In this document: positions 5,848-12,708 of the stretch, piece by piece
How positions within the stretch are numbered: the stretch's first letter is position 1
Layout: every line of letters begins with the position of its first letter
DNA from: an uncultured Peptostreptococcaceae bacterium
GTDB taxonomy: Bacteria; Bacillota; Clostridia; Peptostreptococcales; Anaerovoracaceae
Direction: 5' to 3'
Length of the DNA: 19,049 nucleotides
NCBI GenBank assembly: GCA_905236895.1
Contig: CAJOQI010000101.1
Span: 1 to 19,049 of the forward strand
The notes under the pieces: generated by a model
Databases searched by the model: none
What the model was told of the DNA's origin: nothing
Seen by the model: the letters and a program-made list of their open reading frames with translations, nothing else
Program-made: the position numbers and the translations under genes

Positions 5848-7206
5848 CTACAGATTCTTAATGGTGCCAATGAACACGGGAATTCCCAGCTTCAGGTCCA
5901 CAATCATATATATAAAGGGTCTGTCCAGATATACCTCTTCAGGCTTATCTTCGAATTCTATGGCCGTTTCTTCAACCATTTCCACTATGGTGGCGGCGCC
6001 GGCCTTTGTTCCCTTCTCATCCACTTCTATATATGTGTCGTGAAAGATATTTCCAATATAGATATTTCCGTTGGATGATGTGCCCAGTTTGCTAAAGTCC
6101 GCATTGTCGCTATCAAATGGGGTTTCCACTCCCAACTTCTTAAAGGCCCCAACCAAGGACAGAGAGCTTTCTTCGCTGAATTTGGGGATGGAATAGTTTA
6201 CCCTCTTGTATGATGGATTCTTAATCATATTTTGAAGTGCCTCACCGTCCATGGACTCAATATATTCATCCACCGTTACTCCTTCCTTGGGAAGAAGGGC
6301 GGCAAAACCGTATTCCCAGCCATAATAGTATTTAATGAAACCCTTTGCTTTTTCGTCTTCCAGGTAATCCCCTTCTTCGTCGTACATGAAGGAGATGCCT
6401 TCTGTATCGCCATTTTCTCCGTGGAAGACTCCCTCATGAACCTGGTATTCTCCAAAGGGCGAAACCCAATTTCCTTCAAAGGATAGGGCGTTAATCAGAT
6501 ACATAACAGCTTCATCGGGAAGTTCCTTAAGCATATCCTTAATCATGCCTGCTGTATTGTCTTCAATCCACTTATTGATCTGCTGTCTGGTTTCTTCGTT
6601 AAACCGGGTCTTCACTATTCCCGCATCATAATAGGTTCCGTTGGTTTTAAGAAAATCCTTCTCTATTTGGAGGCTTTCGTCATCCTTGAACCAAATGGAA
6701 TTGGCAATATGGAGTTCCCCCTGGGTGCCCCCTTCTTTTTCAAGCCATTCCTTCTTGGTAGCCATCTTATTAAGATAGGCCCTCAGGAAGCGATTCAAAT
6801 CATCCTGCTTCTCATCCCAGATATCTCCCACACCTGTAGAGCTGGTTCCGCAGGTGGTCACTCCTGCCTCTCCCTCCGTCAAAGCGTCCAAAAGCTGATA
6901 CTGACTCTCTCCCTTTGCTCCATTGGTAGTCATGGCAAGAGCATAGATTACGGAGAGGGGGGAAATCAAAACATTGTCCTCGCTATTGCAGGCTTTAATG
7001 AGGGATGCGGAGAATTTGGCAAGATACCGGCTACCCTGCCCATCCAAGTCCTTGGTCATCTCTTCCTGAGACATGCTTATATCCACATCTATATCCTTCA
7101 TCAAATCCCCTTCAAGAGAGGCCTGATTTCCGCTATTTCCGGCGCTGCAGCTCCAAAAGGAGAATATCATTATTCCTATTAAAAGTATGGTGCTTAGCTT
7201 TCTCAT
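5848..7206 (-). CDS. Serpin-family protease inhibitor, probable lipoprotein
   Basis: 452 residues: an exported leader plus a full serpin fold. Residues 1-20 (MRKLSTILLIGIMIFSFWSC) form a signal peptide ending in a lipobox-like Cys20, so the protein is probably lipid-anchored outside the cell. Serpin marks are LISPLSVIYALAMTTNGAKG, LHIANSIWFKDD, INKWIEDNTAGMIKDML, LINALSFEGNWVSPF and the C-terminal RPFIYMIVD...GIPVFIGTI. The hinge EKGTKAGAAT (from residue 397) keeps small residues at the P15-P9 positions, as inhibitory serpins require. The ATG lies 8 bp after AGGAGG. The gene converges on hslO and is monocistronic. Bacterial serpins typically trap host or competitor serine proteases by suicide inhibition; the target is unknown. 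Confidence 0.94.
   Translation of the reverse strand: MRKLSTILLIGIMIFSFWSCSAGNSGNQASLEGDLMKDIDVDISMSQEEMTKDLDGQGSRYLAKFSASLIKACNSEDNVLISPLSVIYALAMTTNGAKGESQYQLLDALTEGEAGVTTCGTSSTGVGDIWDEKQDDLNRFLRAYLNKMATKKEWLEKEGGTQGELHIANSIWFKDDESLQIEKDFLKTNGTYYDAGIVKTRFNEETRQQINKWIEDNTAGMIKDMLKELPDEAVMYLINALSFEGNWVSPFGEYQVHEGVFHGENGDTEGISFMYDEEGDYLEDEKAKGFIKYYYGWEYGFAALLPKEGVTVDEYIESMDGEALQNMIKNPSYKRVNYSIPKFSEESSLSLVGAFKKLGVETPFDSDNADFSKLGTSSNGNIYIGNIFHDTYIEVDEKGTKAGAATIVEMVEETAIEFEDKPEEVYLDRPFIYMIVDLKLGIPVFIGTIKNL
5914..6018 (-). other. Reactive-centre loop of the serpin
   Basis: Residues 397-431, from the hinge Glu (P17) to the RPF strand. Aligning the hinge to alpha-1-antitrypsin by eye puts P1-P1' at about Glu413-Thr414, within IVEMVEETAIEF. 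The loop downstream of P1 is about four residues longer than in antitrypsin, so P1 may be off by a few residues. Confidence 0.6.
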
Positions 7207-7280
7207 TTTCCTAATCCTCCTACCTATATACTACCACTTTTTTCCCTCAGGTCACATTAGTTGAATTATTAACAATCTGC

Positions 7281-7307
7281 TTGACAGAGGGATTTTTGTG
7301 TTATAAT
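7281..7307 (+). promoter_or_regulatory. Promoter of the DUF937-M42 operon
   Basis: A perfect -35 TTGACA (7281-7286) and a perfect -10 TATAAT (7302-7307) are separated by 15 bp, two shorter than optimal. A 59-bp leader follows, with a small CCGCT/AGCGG hairpin near 7327-7338 and an AAAGGA ribosome site before the ATG at 7367. Confidence 0.75.
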
Positions 7308-7366
7308 AGGAAAAGCGACAGCGCCCCGCTGAAAGCGGTATATTTATATTAAGAAAGGAAACGAAG

Positions 7367-8164
7367 ATGAATCTACTTAGCTTGTTAATGAAAACAATGA
7401 TTACCGACGACTCCGTAGCCTCCCTGGCAAAGAAGACAGGTGGCTCCAAGTCACAGATGACCAAACTGCTTGTATTGGCTCTGCCTTTGATCATTAAGGC
7501 TTTGACCAAGAACGCCTCTTCACAGAGCGGAGCATCCTCCCTGTTGGGAGCTCTTACACAGCACAACAACACCAATACCATCGCAAGCCAGATTGCAAAT
7601 GCCAATCAGCAGGATGGTAGTGCTATTCTGGGCCACATTTTCGGAAACAATATGTCTTCCGTAACCAACGGCCTTGCTCAGCAGACAGGTCTCACAGGAA
7701 CGCAGGTTAACACAGGACTTAGCAGCCTTGCTCCTGCAGTTCTCAGCGGACTTTCCGCAGCTACCAATGCTACATCCGGCAATTCCGGTGCTGTTGATCT
7801 CACAAGCCTGCTCAATACCTTTGCAGGACAGCAGACACAGCAGAACACCACAACCAGCCTGCTTTCCAGCCTTATGGGTGGCGGACAGACTCAGCAGCAG
7901 TCCAGTGGCGGACTTCTCTCCAGCCTCTTCGGTGGCGGACAGACTCAGCAGCAGCAGTCCAGCGCTCTTAACCCCGTAAGCCTGCTCAGCAGCATGATGG
8001 GTGGCAATACATCCAGCGCAAACACAACCTCCAGCCTCCTTGGTTCACTCCTTGGAAGAAGCACAGAGGCAGGTCTTTCAAACATCCTGGATGATGACGA
8101 TGACGACGAAGATAACTTCAACGGAACAGCACTTCTTAACACTTTGATGAATCTGAAGGGTTAA
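7367..8164 (+). CDS. DUF937-like protein with Gly/Gln/Ser-rich repeats and an acidic tail
   Basis: 265 residues. The N-terminal part (1-140) resembles DUF937 (YidB-like): MNLLSLLMKTMITDDSVASL, TKLLVLALPLIIKALTKN, ILGHIFGNNMSSVTNGLA and SSLAPAVLSGL. The rest is low-complexity. There are near-identical modules SLLSSLMGGGQTQQQ and LLSSLFGGGQTQQQQ, then SLLSSMMGG and SLLGSLLG, then a run of seven acidic residues (DDDDDDE) and a short hydrophobic end. There is no signal peptide, so it is probably cytosolic or surface-associated by an unknown route. The function of DUF937 is not established. The stop is one base before the M42 peptidase ATG, so the two are translationally coupled. Codon use matches its neighbours. 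Confidence 0.8.
   Translation: MNLLSLLMKTMITDDSVASLAKKTGGSKSQMTKLLVLALPLIIKALTKNASSQSGASSLLGALTQHNNTNTIASQIANANQQDGSAILGHIFGNNMSSVTNGLAQQTGLTGTQVNTGLSSLAPAVLSGLSAATNATSGNSGAVDLTSLLNTFAGQQTQQNTTTSLLSSLMGGGQTQQQSSGGLLSSLFGGGQTQQQQSSALNPVSLLSSMMGGNTSSANTTSSLLGSLLGRSTEAGLSNILDDDDDDEDNFNGTALLNTLMNLKG
7863..7971 (+). repeat. 54-bp tandem repeat inside the DUF937 gene
   Basis: GGTGGCGGACAGACTCAGCA occurs at 7877 and again at 7931, flanked by matching CCAGCCT and GTCCAG sequence. The second copy has one extra CAG, lengthening the Gln run. The repeat is in frame and encodes the duplicated LLSSL-GGGQTQQQ module. Such CAG-rich repeats can change length by slippage. Confidence 0.8.
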
Positions 8165-8165
8165 A

Positions 8166-9212
8166 ATGAAAAAAGAATATCGTGACTATGTAGCCAAGCA
8201 ATTGGAGAATGTTCTCTCTATCGATAGCCCCACGGGCTATACGGATGAGGTGCAGAAATATATAGCCGATGAACTTAAAAAGCTGGGGTATAAGCCCCAG
8301 CTTTTGAATAAGGGCGGAGTTTTCTGCTCCATCGGCGGCAAGAAAGACCATCCCCTAACCTTCTTGGCTCACGCCGACACTCTCTGCGCAGTGGTTCGGC
8401 ATATTAAACCAAACGGCCATCTGGCCATTTCCAATATCAGCTTCCATCCCGGTCAGATCGAAACGGAAAACGTCCGTGTAATTTCCCGATTCGACGGTAT
8501 CTACGAGGGCACCATACAGTTGGAAAACCCCTCCGTTCACGTTAATCCCGATGTGGATCAAAAGCGTGAAATCGAAAAGAATATGGAAGTTGTTCTGGAC
8601 GAAAAAGTCTATTCCAAGGAAGACGTGGAGAAGTTGGGAATCTGCTCCGGCGACGTAATCGCCCTGGAGCCTCGCTTCAGAATTACCAAGAATGGCTATA
8701 TTAAGAGCCGCTTCCTGGACGACAAAGCTTCCGTAGCCATCCTCCTTGCCTTCGCCAAATATGTGAAGGAAGAAAAGGTTAAACTTCCCCGCAGGGTGGA
8801 TCTCCTCTTCACCGTTTACGAAGAAATCGGCCACGGCGGAGCTTGCGGAATCCCTGAGGATGCGGTTGAAATTATCGCCGTGGATATGGGCTGCGTTGGA
8901 ACGGACCTTGACTGCACCGAAGAAATGGTCTCAATCTGCGCCAAGGATTCCAGCGGCGTCTATAACCATCACGTGGTGGACAATCTGATTCGTGCAGCAA
9001 AGGAAGCAAAGCTGAACTACGCAATCGACATCTATCCTCGCTACGGCAGCGACGCTTCAGCCGCTCTACGTACAGGTTATGATGTTAGAGCAGGTCTTAT
9101 CGGCCCCGGCGTCTTTGCCTCCCACGGCTATGAAAGAAGCCATCTGGACGGTATCGCCGCAACCTTCGACTTGATGGTATCCTATCTTAAAAAGGATCGA
9201 TTCGACGACTAA
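8166..9212 (+). CDS. M42 family metallo-aminopeptidase (glutamyl aminopeptidase/FrvX-like)
   Basis: 348 residues, the normal length for M42 cytosolic co-catalytic metallo-aminopeptidases that assemble into tetrahedral dodecamers and trim peptides to amino acids. Expected metal and catalytic residues are in place: His69 in LAHADT, Asp185 in FLDDKAS, Glu219-Glu220 in TVYEEIGHGG, Asp240 in AVDMG, and a C-terminal His in ASHGYERSH (His320/His326). The ATG at 8166 is one base after the upstream stop, with AAGGG (8156-8160) as ribosome site, so translation is coupled to the DUF937 protein. A strong terminator follows at 9234. The exact residue preference (acidic or hydrophobic) cannot be read from sequence. 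Confidence 0.95.
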   Translation: MKKEYRDYVAKQLENVLSIDSPTGYTDEVQKYIADELKKLGYKPQLLNKGGVFCSIGGKKDHPLTFLAHADTLCAVVRHIKPNGHLAISNISFHPGQIETENVRVISRFDGIYEGTIQLENPSVHVNPDVDQKREIEKNMEVVLDEKVYSKEDVEKLGICSGDVIALEPRFRITKNGYIKSRFLDDKASVAILLAFAKYVKEEKVKLPRRVDLLFTVYEEIGHGGACGIPEDAVEIIAVDMGCVGTDLDCTEEMVSICAKDSSGVYNHHVVDNLIRAAKEAKLNYAIDIYPRYGSDASAALRTGYDVRAGLIGPGVFASHGYERSHLDGIAATFDLMVSYLKKDRFDD

Positions 9213-9233
9213 GGGAGGCATCGTATAAGCATT

Positions 9234-9258
9234 AAAAAAGGCCTTTCCGGCCTTTTTT
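9234..9258. terminator. Bidirectional terminator after the M42 gene
   Basis: AAAAAAGGCC (9234-9243) and GGCCTTTTTT (9249-9258) are perfectly complementary, with a TTTCC loop. The A-tract and T-tract serve both the M42 gene (plus) and the glutaredoxin-like gene (minus), which converge here. Confidence 0.92.
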
Positions 9259-9303
9259 TCGTATCTTAATACTTCGACAAAATGCTCACTCCGTCTATGC
9301 TCC

Positions 9304-9867
9304 CTATACCTGTGCCTCCAAAGCCTTGTCCAACACCGCCTTTACGGAGGCTTTGATGCTGTCATAGTTCTGGATGGGACTGGCCTCATAGGCTTTCTCC
9401 TCACCGATATACATGGTGGGAACATAGTAATAGTTGTATTTGGCTATTTCTGCGGCGTTTTGGTTCTCCTCCAGCCTTTCTATTTCAACCTTTCCGTATT
9501 CCGGATTCTCCGAAATCAATTCTTCAATGGCCTTCTCCGCCTTCTTGCAATATGGACAACCCTTAAGATAAAACAGTTTGATCTTTCCCACGGTTTCTCC
9601 TCCTTTGATACTTTTATGTTCAGTACTGTTTATATGTTCTATTCCTTTTTTCTCTTCAATCTTATGATTCTTATCGCTATCAGAGTTCATAATCATTGAG
9701 AATAGCAGCCCCGCAAATCCGAAGTACAGAACCGAATTAATTGGACTTGCAGTAATTGGACAGGCTCCCGAACTGCATCCTATGGTTCGGTGAATGATTA
9801 ATCCAACCACCATTCCGGCCATGATATATAGGGCGGGGCCAATAAGTTTCCTTGTCTTTCTATTCAT
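9304..9867 (-). CDS. DUF6132-like membrane segment fused to a CPYC glutaredoxin-like domain
   Basis: 187 residues from the ATG at 9867. The N-terminal part has two hydrophobic helices around GCSSGACPITASP, typical of small DUF6132 membrane proteins. A charged linker (SDKNHKIEEKKG...) leads to a thioredoxin-fold domain with active site CPYC (FYLKGCPYCKKAEKAIEEL), the cis-Pro stretch YYYVPTMYIGEE and a terminal helix. It may do membrane-linked thiol-disulfide exchange on the cytosolic side. The 9867 start is chosen because GTGAGG lies 8 bp upstream; the ATG at 9897 gives 197 residues but has only GAAGAAG before it. A strong internal ribosome site and GTG at 9591 could release the redox domain alone. 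The gene follows the MATE gene, probably in one operon. Confidence 0.82.
   Translation of the reverse strand: MNRKTRKLIGPALYIMAGMVVGLIIHRTIGCSSGACPITASPINSVLYFGFAGLLFSMIMNSDSDKNHKIEEKKGIEHINSTEHKSIKGGETVGKIKLFYLKGCPYCKKAEKAIEELISENPEYGKVEIERLEENQNAAEIAKYNYYYVPTMYIGEEKAYEASPIQNYDSIKASVKAVLDKALEAQV
9589..9606 (-). promoter_or_regulatory. Internal ribosome binding site and GTG start for a separate glutaredoxin-like protein
   Basis: On the minus strand AAAGGAGGAG (9597-9606) stands 7-8 bases before an in-frame GTG (9589-9591) that opens VGKIKLFYLKGCPYC. This is the best ribosome site of the gene and lies exactly at the domain boundary, so a 95-residue redox protein (9304-9591) could be made in addition to, or instead of, the fusion. 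Confidence 0.65.
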
Positions 9868-9939
9868 AAGAAGAACCTCACTAATCTTTTTCACCATAAT
9901 AGTTCTTCTTCATTTGCTTTTCCGTGACCAAATCACCAA

Positions 9940-11292
9940 TCAGCCGGCTTTGATCTCCCTCTTCTTCACCTTCAGATTATAGTATAGCAGCATTATTATT
10001 CCGCAGCTTATCCATCCTACCGGATAGCCGAAGGCCACCGTAACCGGGGTATTGGCAATGAACCTGGTCATGATAAAGAGATATATTTGCCTTAATCCCA
10101 CGAAGGTTGAAAGCATTATTATCATGGGACCTGTGGAGTCTCCTCTTCCGCGGATGGCCCCTGCCAGGGTATGGTTGATGCTATTTGCAATCAGGAAAAA
10201 CGTATTGGTTCTTACGAACAAAGCGCCGTATTTAATAACCTCTTGATCCTTTGTAAATATTGAATTTGCAGGCTCTGCGAAGATTACAAGAAGTGACCCC
10301 ACGGTAAATACCACCCCGAAGGCTACAGCCACAGCAGTAAAGGTTCCTTTGTTGGCCCTCTTTACATCCCCCGCTCCCATATTCTGGCTGACAAAGGTGG
10401 TGGCGGAGTGCTGCATGCTGCTCATGGGCAGAAAGATGAACTGATCCAGCTTGTTATAGCAGCTCCAGCCGGCCATGACGGAGGATCCGAAATAGTTTAC
10501 ATAGGCCTGAACAAAGGCATTGGAAAAAGAGGTCAAAGTTGCCTGGATTGCAGCCGGAAGTCCCACCCTGAAGACCTGCTTAAGAATATCCCTATCCGCC
10601 TTTAGATCGTTTAACGTAAGTCTGTAGATTTCTTTGGTTTTTATCAGAAGCAGAATAACCAAAAACGCCGATATAAACTGGGCGATTACGGTGGCAATGG
10701 CCACTCCGAATACCCCCAGTTTAAGGCCGATTACAAAGAAAAGGTCCAGCACAATATTTACCACGCTGGTCAGAATAAGAAAATACAGGGGCCTCTTGGT
10801 ATCACCCACCGCCCTCAGTATTCCGCTGGCCATATTGTAGATCATCAGTCCCGAAATACCTGCCATATAAGTCCTTAAATAGACTGTTGCATCGGGCATA
10901 ACATCCTCGGGAGTGGCCATAAACTTAAGCATGGGCACTACGAACAAAACCCCGAAAACCGTGAAAAATACACAAAGTCCAAGGGTCATTACCGCAGTGG
11001 TCTCTATGGCTCTGTGGAGCCTGTCCCTATCCTTTGCTCCGAAGCTATTTCCTATTACAACCGTGGCTCCTATAGATAGTCCGTTGAAGAAAAAGACCAC
11101 CATATTGGTCATCATATTGGTTGATCCCACCGCCGCCAGGGCTTCTTTTCCAACAAAATTTCCCACCACAATGGTATCAACCATATTGTAAAGCAACTGA
11201 AATATATTCCCCAGCAAAAGGGGCATGGCAAAAAACACCAGCTGCTTCAATATGGGACCTTGGGTCATGTCTCTGGTGGCGGTTTTACTCAA
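9940..11292 (-). CDS. MATE family efflux transporter
   Basis: 450 residues with about twelve hydrophobic helices in two homologous halves, the size and layout of MATE (multidrug and toxin extrusion) antiporters, which expel cationic drugs or metabolites using Na+ or H+ gradients. The N-terminal signature is clear (LVFFAMPLLLGNIFQLLYNMVDTIVVGNFVGKEALAAVG), and the second half repeats it with GLPAAIQATLTSFSNAFVQAYVNYFG and MQHSATTFVSQNMGAGD. The TTG start at 11292 is chosen because GAGGA lies about 8 bp upstream; an ATG at 11268 (MTQGPILKQL) is the alternative. It begins two bases after the stop of the small Lys/Glu-rich gene, so the two are coupled. The substrate is unknown. Confidence 0.95.
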   Translation of the reverse strand: MSKTATRDMTQGPILKQLVFFAMPLLLGNIFQLLYNMVDTIVVGNFVGKEALAAVGSTNMMTNMVVFFFNGLSIGATVVIGNSFGAKDRDRLHRAIETTAVMTLGLCVFFTVFGVLFVVPMLKFMATPEDVMPDATVYLRTYMAGISGLMIYNMASGILRAVGDTKRPLYFLILTSVVNIVLDLFFVIGLKLGVFGVAIATVIAQFISAFLVILLLIKTKEIYRLTLNDLKADRDILKQVFRVGLPAAIQATLTSFSNAFVQAYVNYFGSSVMAGWSCYNKLDQFIFLPMSSMQHSATTFVSQNMGAGDVKRANKGTFTAVAVAFGVVFTVGSLLVIFAEPANSIFTKDQEVIKYGALFVRTNTFFLIANSINHTLAGAIRGRGDSTGPMIIMLSTFVGLRQIYLFIMTRFIANTPVTVAFGYPVGWISCGIIMLLYYNLKVKKREIKAG

Positions 11293-11294
11293 GA

Positions 11295-11444
11295 CTATTC
11301 CTCATCATCATCCAAGATTTCAAGCCAGGTAACCATTCTGTCGAATTCCCTGTCCTCTTCTTCTTGTTTACGTTTCTTTTCCAGTTTTTTTCTTTCTTTG
11401 GGGCTTAAAGGTTCAGCAGTTTTTTCTTTTTTCTTCTTAAACAT
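11295..11444 (-). CDS. Small Lys/Glu-rich protein upstream of the MATE gene
   Basis: 49 residues from the ATG at 11444. The basic start MFKKKKEKTAEPLSPKERKK leads into a strongly charged, probably helical middle (LEKKRKQEEEDREFDRMV) and an acidic tail (TWLEILDDDEE). There is no membrane helix. An A/G-rich ribosome site (AAGGGGGGGAG) precedes the ATG. A TTG at 11528 in the same frame also has a good AAGGAG site seven bases upstream and would give 77 residues, but the added part is Cys/aromatic-rich and less gene-like. The stop is two bases from the MATE start, so it is probably the first gene of that operon. The function is unknown; a small transporter-associated protein is possible. Confidence 0.6.
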   Translation of the reverse strand: MFKKKKEKTAEPLSPKERKKLEKKRKQEEEDREFDRMVTWLEILDDDEE

Positions 11445-11562
11445 GACTCCCCCCCTTAATAGGTAGATGATACAACTCCATTTTCCACCTTTGGACCTGA
11501 AATAGCAAGGGAAATATGCCCTTTCCAAAAAACATCTCCTTGTGGCTACATCAAGCCAACTA

Positions 11563-11575
11563 TGATATAATTATA
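11563..11575. promoter_or_regulatory. Overlapping divergent -10 elements
   Basis: On the plus strand TG-A-TATAAT occupies 11563-11571 and precedes the signalling operon (start 11629). On the minus strand TATAAT occupies 11570-11575 and could serve the small protein-MATE operon. The two hexamers share two bases. No good -35 is visible for either, so an activator may be needed, or the extended -10 may suffice on the plus strand. Confidence 0.5.
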
Positions 11576-11628
11576 ACAAGTATGCTTTCTTATATTTAAT
11601 GGCATCTATTCAGATGCGGGAGATTATA

Positions 11629-12708
11629 ATGGATCAAATTATTCTTGTTGTGGACGACGATGTAACCAGTCTTAAACTGGCCACGGGTATTTTGGACAAA
11701 GAATATCGTGTCGCCGCCGCCACCAGCGGTCCTATGACCTTTAAGTATCTTGAAAAGAACAGACCCAATCTTATTTTACTTGATATTAATATGCCTGATA
11801 TGAACGGCTTTGAGGTGATGGATAAGCTTCAGGAGAATCCTGACTATGCCAAGATTCCCGTAATCTTCCTAACCGCCTCCCAGGGGCCTCAGATTGAAGC
11901 CGAATGTCTTCAGGCCGGGGGTGTTGATTTTGTCAGCAAGCCCTATGTCCCCATGGTTCTTAAAAGCAGGGTTCAGCGAATATTGGAACTCTACGAATAC
12001 AGAGACCAACTGGAATCCATTAACGAGGAAGAAACCCGCAAGTCCCTTGAAAAAAGCATGAGAATCAGCGGCATTCAGGATGCGGTTATTATCGGCATGG
12101 CCAACCTCATAGAGGAAAGAGACAATAATACGGGCTATCACGTAAAAAACACCCAGGTCTATGTAAAGATGATTTGCGAGGCATTGCACGACAGAGGCCT
12201 TTATACGGATTTGCTCACTCCTCGCTTCCAGGACATGCTTATTAAATCCGCCCCTCTTCATGACGTGGGCAAGATCAAAATAACCGACCTTATCCTACAG
12301 AAGCCGGGCAAGCTCAGCACCGAAGAATATAAAATCATTCAGAACCATACCCGCTATGGTGCCGATATTATAGATAATATCCTTGGCGGAGTCGAAGACC
12401 CCGATTATCTGGAGGTTGCAAGAGATGTGGCCCTCTACCACCACGAAAGATGGGATGGAAACGGCTATCCCGAAGGCCTTAGGGGCGAAGAGATTCCCCT
12501 TGGTGCTCGTATCATGGCTCTTGCCGATGTCTTTGATGCTCTCTATGCCGACAGAGTCTATAGAGCGGGCATCAGGCCCTTGGAAAAGGTTCTTTCAATA
12601 ATGGAAGACTCCGCAGGCACCCAGTTCGACCCAATTCTTATGGAAGTTTTCCTAAGTCTAAAAGATCAGTTACAGTCCTATGTTGAGAAAGAGGATGCCT
12701 ATGAATAG
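11629..12708 (+). CDS. Response regulator with HD-GYP output domain (probable cyclic-di-GMP phosphodiesterase)
   Basis: 359 residues. The receiver domain (1-122) has the acidic pocket Asp9-Asp11, phospho-acceptor Asp52 (LILLDINMPDMNG), Thr82 and Lys104 (SKP). A short helical linker leads to an HD-GYP domain (about 150-350) with the metal ligands His211-Asp212 (HDVGK), His240, HHERWDGNGYP (271-281) and RIMALADVFDAL. All catalytic signature residues are present, so it should hydrolyse cyclic-di-GMP when phosphorylated. The ATG at 11629 is chosen because GGGAG lies 6 bp upstream and the receiver starts there; the ATG at 11599 adds ten residues and has no ribosome site. It overlaps the next kinase gene by 8 bp (ATGAATAG), first in a three-gene signalling operon. 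Confidence 0.94.
   Translation: MDQIILVVDDDVTSLKLATGILDKEYRVAAATSGPMTFKYLEKNRPNLILLDINMPDMNGFEVMDKLQENPDYAKIPVIFLTASQGPQIEAECLQAGGVDFVSKPYVPMVLKSRVQRILELYEYRDQLESINEEETRKSLEKSMRISGIQDAVIIGMANLIEERDNNTGYHVKNTQVYVKMICEALHDRGLYTDLLTPRFQDMLIKSAPLHDVGKIKITDLILQKPGKLSTEEYKIIQNHTRYGADIIDNILGGVEDPDYLEVARDVALYHHERWDGNGYPEGLRGEEIPLGARIMALADVFDALYADRVYRAGIRPLEKVLSIMEDSAGTQFDPILMEVFLSLKDQLQSYVEKEDAYE

Noticed and set aside
7863..7971. CRISPR-like repeat array
   Set aside because: There are only two copies, with no distinct spacers, and they are in frame inside a protein gene with Gln/Gly-rich coding repeats.
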